A DNA stretch of 37,608 nucleotides from Chryseobacterium sp. SC28 (GTDB lineage: Bacteria; Bacteroidota; Bacteroidia; Flavobacteriales; Weeksellaceae), in assembly GCF_003932955.1 (NCBI RefSeq), contig NZ_QOVY01000023.1, positions 1-37,608 on the forward strand. The letters run 5' to 3'. Positions 31,307-37,608 of this stretch are shown here, in pieces. A model generated the notes under the pieces. That model was not told where the DNA came from and ran no database searches. It saw nothing but the letters and a program-made list of their open reading frames with translations. The translations under genes were made by a program, and so were the position numbers. How positions within the stretch are numbered: position 1 is the first letter of the stretch; each line of letters begins with the position of its first letter.

Positions 31307-31966
31307 TCAATTTTCATCATACGCGGCATCCACGGGCTTGGACTGGGGAGACCCTTTCTCCCTGAACCAGATGGACAAGATCACTATCGATGCCACAGCC
31401 AGAAATTCGCTTTGCCAATTTTGAAAGGATTCAAACCAAAATTGAGAATTAAAAAAATAATCATTCCATTGCACGGTTGGCAAATGTTTTTCTAGTTGCT
31501 CTTCATTATAACTATTGAGACTTCCGATAAAATGAAGAGCGAAACTCACCAAAAACAATAGCAGAAAGGAAATGGACAAAGAATGTTTGTATATCGACAA
31601 AATGATTCCGCCTTTCTTCACGGGCCAAGGGGCATTTTTATGAGCCACAGGCTCCCGATCGACCTCCTCTTTACCAGACAGGGATTTTGATTCCGCCGAA
31701 CCTTTTTGTCTTAATGCCACAGTAAAAAGTACGTAGATCCCCATTTGCAAAAATTCGCTTTCCCAATTTTCAAATGTAGCTTGCATAAAGTGCGGACTTC
31801 CCAAGTAGCGGAAATAGCTCAGCTGGGGCAAATGATTTTCAGCGAGTTCATCGTTCTTTACCTTCCAGCCGGTTAGGGATTGGAAAAAAATAAACAATAC
31901 GAATAGACTTATAACCGCGATGCTGAGACCATTTCTGTAGAAAAAACTATGTTTGTTCGTTGCCAT
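31307..31966 (-). CDS. DUF6766 family membrane protein
   Basis: A 219-residue membrane protein with two similar halves. Each half has a hydrophobic segment, a GS...HF/YF motif and ENWxSEFLQM or QNWQSEFLAV, then a second hydrophobic segment and RxKGSxxSKP. This is the DUF6766 pattern. The ATG at 31966 is chosen because it opens MATNKHSFFYRNGLS, the usual start; earlier in-frame codons lie in the upstream gene. It overlaps that gene by 20 bases. The function is unknown; such genes often sit with general-stress genes. Confidence 0.85.
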   Translation of the reverse strand: MATNKHSFFYRNGLSIAVISLFVLFIFFQSLTGWKVKNDELAENHLPQLSYFRYLGSPHFMQATFENWESEFLQMGIYVLFTVALRQKGSAESKSLSGKEEVDREPVAHKNAPWPVKKGGIILSIYKHSLSISFLLLFLVSFALHFIGSLNSYNEEQLEKHLPTVQWNDYFFNSQFWFESFQNWQSEFLAVASIVILSIWFREKGSPQSKPVDAAYDEN

Positions 31967-32351
31967 CTTGTGTTGTGTTTTTGATATTATTTTGTTTTGA
32001 GAAATTTTCGTAATAGACGTGCAGTTTATCGAGATCGGCTTCGGTAAGATCTTCAATATCAACAATTTGATTTCTGGCATTTTCTTGCGCTGCCAGCAAT
32101 TCATTTAGTTTGATTTGGATTGCTTTGGAGTCTTTATTTTGTGCTTTCTGAATCAAGAATACCATCAAAAAAGTAATGATGGTAGTACCTGTATTGATCA
32201 CCATCTGCCACGCTTCCGAATAATTAAAAAAAGGACCGGAAATAGCCCAGACAATAACCAAAATACTTGCTCCGGCAAAAGCACCTGCGCTTCCCGTAAA
32301 CCATACAATCTTATCCGCAAAATGGTCGAAAAAATTTTCTCTGTTTTTCAT
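31947..32351 (-). CDS. Low-affinity iron permease family protein
   Basis: A small membrane protein of 134 residues. FDHFADKIVWFTGSAGAF opens the family pattern, with two membrane segments (about 20-42 and 53-73) and then a charged helical tail ending near DLDKLHVYYE. The family is named from a fungal iron transporter, but the short bacterial members have no proven transport role. It is the first gene of a three-gene minus-strand operon divergent from the catalase gene, with a 234-bp shared upstream region that shows no clear promoter to me. Confidence 0.85.
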   Translation of the reverse strand: MKNRENFFDHFADKIVWFTGSAGAFAGASILVIVWAISGPFFNYSEAWQMVINTGTTIITFLMVFLIQKAQNKDSKAIQIKLNELLAAQENARNQIVDIEDLTEADLDKLHVYYENFSKQNNIKNTTQDGNEQT

Positions 32352-32585
32352 AAAAAATAAATTTTAAAATAAAAGGCTGTGAGTAGTTTAGAATCAAAAT
32401 GGTCTTCAAATAATAATCACTATTATTCAATCTTCTCTTGATAAAAAGATTTTTCCCCTATCAAAAATCTGTGTCCAAGTTATATGCCAAATTATATTTC
32501 AGTTAATTAGGAAAAAAATTTCATTTTATAAAATCTTATGGCTTGCTTTTTGACTCGCTTCTTCACAATACCCAAATAAAATATT

Positions 32586-34727
32586 ATGGAAAATAACAAT
32601 CTCTCCGACGACAAAATGGAGCAATTAGACTTATTCAAAACCGACAATTCGGAGCAAGCTCTCACAACCAATCAAGGCCTTAAAATCAGCAATAATCAGG
32701 ACACTCTGAAGTCGGGCGAAAGAGGACCCAGTTTGCTGGAAGATTTCATCCTTCGCGAAAAAATAACGCACTTCGATCACGAAAGGATTCCGGAGAGAAT
32801 TGTACATGCCAGAGGATCCGGGGCTCACGGAGTCTTTACATTGAACAAAAGTTTAGCAAAATATACCAAGGCCAAATTCTTATCCGAAGAAGGGAAAGAA
32901 ACGCCGGTCTTTGTTAGATTTTCTACAGTCGCGGGCAGCGCAGGCAGCACAGATTTAGCTAGAGATGTGCGCGGGTTTGCAATCAAGTTCTATACAGATG
33001 AAGGAAATTATGATTTGGTGGGCAACAATATTCCGGTATTTTTTATTCAGGATGCAATCAAATTTCCGGATCTAATTCATGCGGTAAAACCGGAACCGGA
33101 TAATCAAATTCCTCAAGCAGCATCGGCTCACGACACTTTTTGGGATTTTATTTCTTTGATGCCCGAGAGTATGCACATGATTATGTGGATCATGAGCGAC
33201 CGAGCTATTCCAAGAAGCTACAGAATGATGGAGGGCTTTGGTGTACACACCTTCAAATTTATTAACGACGAGGGGAAAATGCATTTTGTCAAATTTCATT
33301 TTAAACCTAAATTAGGCGTCCATTCCGTAGCTTGGGACGAGGCTACCAAGATTTCTGGTAAAGATCCCGATTTTCATCGAAGAGATCTGTGGGAAGCAAT
33401 AGAAAACGGTATTTTCCCGGAATGGGACTTCGGCGTACAAATCGTGCCTGAGGAGGATGAAGACCGATTTGACTTCGATCTGCTGGACCCTACAAAACTC
33501 ATTCCTGAGGAAGAAGTGCCGGTCGAGATCGTAGGAACTCTGACGCTAAATAGAAATCCGGACAACTTTTTCGCGGAAACCGAGCAGATCGCTTTTCATC
33601 CTGGAAATCTCGTTCCCGGTATAGATTTTTCCAACGATCCTTTGCTACAGGGCAGATTGTTTTCTTATACAGATACACAACTGTCCCGATTGGGTTCTCC
33701 AAATTTCCACGAGATTCCGATAAACAAATCCGTTAAAACGGTTCATAATAATCAGCGCGACGGTCAAATGCGCCAGCAGATTGCAAAAGGAAAAGTAAGC
33801 TATGAACCCAACTCAATTGGCGGCGGATGCCCGTTCCAATCGATGATGAAAGATGGCGGCTTTGCATCGCACCAAGAAAGAGTAGAAGGACCAAAAATCA
33901 GAGCCAGAAGCCAAAGTTTTGTAGATCATTATTCTCAGGCAAAATTATTCTACAATAGCCAATCGGATCCGGAAAAAAGACATCTCCAAAATGCAATCAT
34001 TTTCGAACTTTCGAAAGTTACTATTCCGGCCATTCGCGAAAGAGTAGTAGCGCAATTAAATTTTATCAATAAAGATTTGGCAGCAAATGTCGCCAAAAAA
34101 GTTGGTGTGGAGGTGACAAAACTTTCACAGCCCAACGGCAGTATTCCTGCAGACGCAGATCCAAAATCTCTACAAAGTTCTGAAAAAGAGCCTTCTACAC
34201 AAAAATCCGACGCTTTAAGTATGCAAAATACAATCAAGGATTCTATTGAAAGTCGAGTGATCGGTTTCATTATGGAAGACGGCGTAAAAGCAGCAGAGGT
34301 CGATGCATTAAAATCAAAACTGGAAGCCAGTGGAGCAATTGTTCAGATCATTGCGGCAAGCCTGTCGCCGGTAACTGCTGATGACGGCTCAAAGTACACG
34401 CCGAAACATTCTCTTACCAGCACAGCCAGCGTATGTTTTGATGCTTTATACATTGCAGGCGGTAAGAAATCCGCCGAGATACTTTTGAATATCGAAAACA
34501 AACCTGGTACAATTCATTTTGTCAACGAAGCTTACAAACATTGCAAAGCTATCTATTTCGGCAACGAAACCGACGAAATTTACAAAGCGAGTAACGTGGG
34601 CAGCAAGTCCCATGACGATCCGGCGATTGTGAGAGCAGAGGGCGAGAACTCCGACGAATCGTTTATCAAAGCAGTGGCTAACCACCGCATTTGGGAACTG
34701 GAATTGGAAAGAAATAATCCGGCATAA
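32586..34727 (+). CDS. katE: Large-subunit catalase (HPII/KatE type)
   Basis: A haem catalase of 713 residues that splits hydrogen peroxide. The distal histidine is H74 (RIVHARGSGAHG), the distal asparagine N147 or N148 (LVGNNIPVFF), and the haem ligand Y361 (LFSYTDTQLSRLG). The length and the C-terminal DJ-1/flavodoxin-like domain (about 555-713, starting RVIGFIMEDGVKA) mark the large-subunit clade. It is single, with an intrinsic terminator just after it. Divergence from the DUF6766 operon suggests joint stress control. Confidence 0.96.
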   Translation: MENNNLSDDKMEQLDLFKTDNSEQALTTNQGLKISNNQDTLKSGERGPSLLEDFILREKITHFDHERIPERIVHARGSGAHGVFTLNKSLAKYTKAKFLSEEGKETPVFVRFSTVAGSAGSTDLARDVRGFAIKFYTDEGNYDLVGNNIPVFFIQDAIKFPDLIHAVKPEPDNQIPQAASAHDTFWDFISLMPESMHMIMWIMSDRAIPRSYRMMEGFGVHTFKFINDEGKMHFVKFHFKPKLGVHSVAWDEATKISGKDPDFHRRDLWEAIENGIFPEWDFGVQIVPEEDEDRFDFDLLDPTKLIPEEEVPVEIVGTLTLNRNPDNFFAETEQIAFHPGNLVPGIDFSNDPLLQGRLFSYTDTQLSRLGSPNFHEIPINKSVKTVHNNQRDGQMRQQIAKGKVSYEPNSIGGGCPFQSMMKDGGFASHQERVEGPKIRARSQSFVDHYSQAKLFYNSQSDPEKRHLQNAIIFELSKVTIPAIRERVVAQLNFINKDLAANVAKKVGVEVTKLSQPNGSIPADADPKSLQSSEKEPSTQKSDALSMQNTIKDSIESRVIGFIMEDGVKAAEVDALKSKLEASGAIVQIIAASLSPVTADDGSKYTPKHSLTSTASVCFDALYIAGGKKSAEILLNIENKPGTIHFVNEAYKHCKAIYFGNETDEIYKASNVGSKSHDDPAIVRAEGENSDESFIKAVANHRIWELELERNNPA

Positions 34728-34741
34728 TCAATTATGATATT

Positions 34742-34775
34742 AAAAGGATCTCCCAACAGAACGGAGATCTTTTTT
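34742..34775 (+). terminator. Intrinsic terminator after the catalase gene
   Basis: GGATCTCC and GGAGATC pair around a 9-nt loop, followed by TTTTTT. The stem lies 15 bases after the catalase stop. Confidence 0.88.
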
Positions 34776-34827
34776 ATATTGCCGGAAGGCTGATTTTTTT
34801 GCAATAGAGCAAACCAATTAATTGTCT

Positions 34828-34835
34828 TATCTTTG
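34828..34835 (+). promoter_or_regulatory. -7 box of the acyl-CoA dehydrogenase gene
   Basis: TATCTTTG fits TAnnTTTG. The nearest TTTG upstream is 26 nt away, longer than usual, so the -33 box is unclear. The leader would be about 100 nt. Confidence 0.4.
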
Positions 34836-34943
34836 TATTTATTATTGTGAGGCTGCTGATATTAAGCTTTTAATTCATTTGCCATCCGTTTCACATTCAT
34901 TCCTGCTGCACAGATGGCTTGCAGCAAATTATTACTCATTTTT

Positions 34944-36455
34944 ATGGATGCAATAGCATTAAATTTACCAACAGATTCCTTTTCAGATTTTCTGGATCGT
35001 TTCACCACATCGATCTCGTCTCTCTTTCAAAGGGAAAATATAGATCAGCTCAGTCTTTCGCGAGGTTTGCCGCCCAACGTGTGGAAAGAGATTTTCAATT
35101 TGAAACCTTTATCGGTGGCCATTCCCAAAGAGTTTGGTGGGAGAGGCGTGAAGGTCAAAGAGTGTCTAGGGCTTCTCTCCGCTGCGTCTTACCAGTCGCT
35201 ACCTTTGTCATTGACGTTTGGGATCAATATTGCTCTTTTTTTGGAACCTTTGGCCAAATATGGCAATCAATTAATCAAAGGCGATATTTTCAAACATTTC
35301 CTCGATTATGGAGCGATGGGCGGGCTCATGATTACCGAGCCGGACTACGGAAGTGATGCACTTAGTATGCGTACGCAGAACGAATTGGAAGAAGGGCAGT
35401 ATCACATCAAAGGAACAAAACACTGGCAGGGGCTCACCGGATTGGCCAATTATTGGTTAATCACTTCCAGAAATATGAATGCCGACGGTAATCTTGGTCG
35501 CGATGTCGATTTTTTCATAGCCGATACCCATCAGCCCGATCAAAATATCGAAGTTTTGGAATATTATGATAATGCAGGTTTATATATGATCCCCTATGGT
35601 CTTAATAAAATCGATATCAAAGTACCGCCAGAAAACAAATTGATCTCCGAATCTACAGGACTCAAATTGATGTTGGATATGCTGCACCGAAGCAGATTCC
35701 AATTCCCGGGAATGGGAATGGGCTTTCTAAAACGAATGATGGACGAGGCTATGACGCATTGCAAAGAAAGAATCGTGGGCGCCTCCAATCTTTTTGCTTT
35801 GGATCAAGTCCAGTTTCAATTGGCGAAAATGCAGTCGTTCTTTACCTTATGCTCCGCAATGTGCGCAAAGAGTTGCAAAGTAAGTGGCATCGATCACGAT
35901 GTGTCGGGCAGCGGCGTTCACGCCAATAGTATGAAAGCCTTGGTAACGGATATGATGCACGAATCTGCCCAGATGCTCGTCCAACTGTCAGGTGGGAAAG
36001 GCTACAGATTGAGCCACATCGGCGGCCGCGGCATTATGGACAGCCGCCCGTTCCAGATTTTCGAAGGTTCCAACGAAATGCTTTATACGCAGATCTCGGA
36101 AGGAATCCTGAAAGACATGAAGAAGAAAAAGACCGAAAACTTCGGCGAATATCTTACGATGAATGAGCTGACGGCAAATGCTGCAAAAATTTATAAAAGA
36201 GAATTCGATTTTACAATAGCGAGCCCCATTTCCCAACGAAAAATGATAGACCTGGGGAAAGCGGTTGCGAGAGTGATTACCGTCAATGATCTTTTGGAAC
36301 TTACTAACGAAGGCTTCAGCCAAGAGCTGACCGATAACTCTATTGAAATGGTAAGGCAGGAAATTGTGATGCTCGTAGCCTCGCTACAGCACCATAAGGA
36401 CATCAAAGCACTTGACGAAATTGGCGACAAGTCCGATTGGATGATGTTCGCTTAG
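34944..36455 (+). CDS. Acyl-CoA dehydrogenase family protein
   Basis: A flavoenzyme of 503 residues from the ATG at 34944; an in-frame ATG 30 bases upstream adds only a hydrophobic stub. The N-terminal helical domain has PLSVAIPKEFGGRGVKV. The FAD-contact region is MITEPDYGSDA and KHWQGLTGLANYWL. The C-terminal domain has SRPFQIFEGSNEMLY, where the glutamate of EGSN is the likely catalytic base. The natural acyl-CoA is unknown, and no electron-transfer or beta-oxidation partner is nearby. An intrinsic terminator follows. Confidence 0.9.
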   Translation: MDAIALNLPTDSFSDFLDRFTTSISSLFQRENIDQLSLSRGLPPNVWKEIFNLKPLSVAIPKEFGGRGVKVKECLGLLSAASYQSLPLSLTFGINIALFLEPLAKYGNQLIKGDIFKHFLDYGAMGGLMITEPDYGSDALSMRTQNELEEGQYHIKGTKHWQGLTGLANYWLITSRNMNADGNLGRDVDFFIADTHQPDQNIEVLEYYDNAGLYMIPYGLNKIDIKVPPENKLISESTGLKLMLDMLHRSRFQFPGMGMGFLKRMMDEAMTHCKERIVGASNLFALDQVQFQLAKMQSFFTLCSAMCAKSCKVSGIDHDVSGSGVHANSMKALVTDMMHESAQMLVQLSGGKGYRLSHIGGRGIMDSRPFQIFEGSNEMLYTQISEGILKDMKKKKTENFGEYLTMNELTANAAKIYKREFDFTIASPISQRKMIDLGKAVARVITVNDLLELTNEGFSQELTDNSIEMVRQEIVMLVASLQHHKDIKALDEIGDKSDWMMFA

Positions 36456-36815
36456 TCAATTTTAAGTATAAAAAAACAGACAAATTTAAAACCTCAATAC
36501 CTGCTTGGTGTTGGTTTTTTTTCTTTGATAACTTATAATGATGCGAGGAGATCTGTATTAATTTCTTTATCAAATATTTCAAAAAAGTGAAAGTTTCATA
36601 AATTTGTTGTATATTTGCATTGTAATTTATAACAAAAGGTAGTTGCCTTGCTTTTCTGTCACAGTTTAGAATTCTCAAAAATTTTTCACTTTCCAGTTTT
36701 CGCGTAGAGTTCCAACTTTTAAAGGTGATTCTTTTTATTTAAGTTAAAAAAAGGAAGTCTTTTGGAATGATTACCTTTACAGAAAACAAAATATTAATAT
36801 AACAGTCAATAATTT
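36456..36815 (+). promoter_or_regulatory. Terminator, promoter and long leader before the cold-shock genes
   Basis: This stretch has three parts. At 36490-36522 a stem with a small bulge (AACC and GGTT outside, ATACC and GGTGT inside) and a T run ends the dehydrogenase transcript. At 36610-36617 TATATTTG is a good -7 box. From there to the ATG at 36816 lies a leader of about 190 nt with no gene. Long leaders of cold-shock mRNAs often act as temperature-sensing structures, which is possible here. Confidence 0.55.
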
Positions 36816-37238
36816 ATGGCAGATTCTTTCTCCAAAAAAGAAAATTTCAAGAAAAAAATCGCAAAACAAAAAGAAAAGGCTATTCGTCGGGAAGAGCGCA
36901 AAAACAATAATGACAAAGGCAAGGAAGCAGAATTTATGTATGTGGACGCCTACGGAAGATTGACCGCAACACCACCGGAAGAACGGGTGGAAGTAAACTT
37001 AGACGATATACAACTGGGTGCAGCGCCAATAGAAGCGGAACAAGCTGTGAAAACGGGAATCGTGACTTTCTTCAGTGAGAAAGGCTACGGCTTCATAACG
37101 GAGGATGGCAACAAGGAAAATGTTTTCTTCCATAGCAACAATTGTGTGCATCTTGTTAAAAAAGGAAACAAAGTTTCTTTCGAAAAAGAAAGATCGCCCA
37201 AAGGTTACTCCGCTATCAACATTCAACTTATCAAATAG
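36816..37238 (+). CDS. Cold-shock domain protein with a basic N-terminal extension
   Basis: A 140-residue protein. The first 40 residues are very rich in lysine, arginine and glutamate (KKKIAKQKEKAIRREERKNN). A linker follows, then a C-terminal cold-shock domain (about 76-140) with TGIVTFFSEKGYGFI (RNP1-like) and NVFFHSNNC (RNP2-like). It should bind single-stranded RNA; the basic arm probably adds affinity. It lies 34 bases before a classical CspA-type gene and probably shares its transcript. Confidence 0.9.
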   Translation: MADSFSKKENFKKKIAKQKEKAIRREERKNNNDKGKEAEFMYVDAYGRLTATPPEERVEVNLDDIQLGAAPIEAEQAVKTGIVTFFSEKGYGFITEDGNKENVFFHSNNCVHLVKKGNKVSFEKERSPKGYSAINIQLIK

Positions 37239-37272
37239 ATAATAATAACAACAATTTTTTAACACCATTACA

Positions 37273-37467
37273 ATGCAAGAAGGCACAGTAAAATTTTTCA
37301 ACGAAACAAAAGGTTTCGGATTTATTTCTCCATCAGCTGGAGGAGACGACATCTTTGTACACTCATCAGGATTAGTTAGCAGAAACATTCGCGAGAATGA
37401 TAAAGTAACTTTCGAAGTACAAAAAGGACAAAAAGGATTAAACGCAGTGAATGTAAAACTCGCGTAA
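37273..37467 (+). CDS. Cold-shock protein, CspA family
   Basis: A 64-residue single cold-shock domain: GTVKFFNETKGFGFI (RNP1) and DDIFVHSSGL (RNP2). It acts as an RNA chaperone that keeps messages unfolded, often induced on cooling. The sequence is of usual length and complete. It is the second gene of the cold-shock pair and is followed by a terminator. Confidence 0.95.
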   Translation: MQEGTVKFFNETKGFGFISPSAGGDDIFVHSSGLVSRNIRENDKVTFEVQKGQKGLNAVNVKLA

Positions 37468-37496
37468 GCATAAAAGTTTTTCCTATTGAAATTGTG

Positions 37497-37528
37497 AATC
37501 CGTCTCACAACTAGAGGCGGATTTTTTT
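37497..37528 (+). terminator. Intrinsic terminator after the cold-shock gene
   Basis: AATCCGTCTC and GAGGCGGATT pair with one wobble or mismatch around a 7-nt loop, then TTTTTTT. It lies 30 bases after the stop. Confidence 0.88.
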
Positions 37529-37608
37529 GGTAATTAATGTGGAATTTTGTATATTTATACCTGATAATCAGATAATTGTTTATGAATTTCAAATATTATA
37601 ACCAAAAT

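Overview
The window comes from a Bacteroidota genome, most likely Flavobacteriales and near Chryseobacterium (inference). The grounds are a type IX secretion tail on a protease, DUF4270, DUF4907 and DUF6970-type lipoproteins, Bacteroidota -7 promoter boxes (TAnnTTTG), low GC and no obvious Shine-Dalgarno use.

Left part, 1-15,680: an accessory island that reads as an integron-like cassette array. Five long imperfect inverted repeats (sites 1-5, near 1560-1751, 5535-5665, 9979-10113, 11875-12070 and 15550-15680) separate four plus-strand gene units: (A) a secreted M4 metalloprotease and a lipoprotein; (B) a mercury and organomercury resistance operon (ArsR, MerTP, MerP-like, truncated lipoprotein, MerB, MerA); (C) a CPBP membrane protease; (D) a PadR regulator and a HAAS/DUF1700-type membrane protein. 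Each site has AAC...GTT outer boxes, an asymmetric spacer of 2-3 against 5-6 nt, and an 18-20 bp stem. In three of the four units the two ends of the same unit are exact reverse complements over 9-10 nt. That is how an integron cassette behaves when it circularises through a G|TT cut. Four of the five sites carry a copy of one IS91-like element, always at the same base step of the upstream R-type box and in the same orientation. Copy D is complete (HUH Y2 transposase and tyrosine recombinase), copy A runs off the window, and copies B and C share one internal deletion.

Right part, 15,681-37,608: ordinary chromosome. In order it holds an outer-membrane beta-barrel and a DUF4270 lipoprotein (minus); a divergent Kelch lipoprotein, DUF4907 lipoprotein, LytS-type kinase and LytTR regulator; rlmN; a signalling cluster of a receiver-PAS-kinase, a CHASE3 hybrid kinase with three receivers, single receivers, CheR and CheB without other chemotaxis genes; a minus-strand operon (low-affinity iron permease family, DUF6766, unknown); a large-subunit catalase; an acyl-CoA dehydrogenase; and two cold-shock domain proteins.

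Working picture: the left part is a site-punctuated store of adaptive genes invaded by, and perhaps mobilised by, a recombinase-bearing element. The right part is stress sensing and response. No rRNA, tRNA or CRISPR array was seen.
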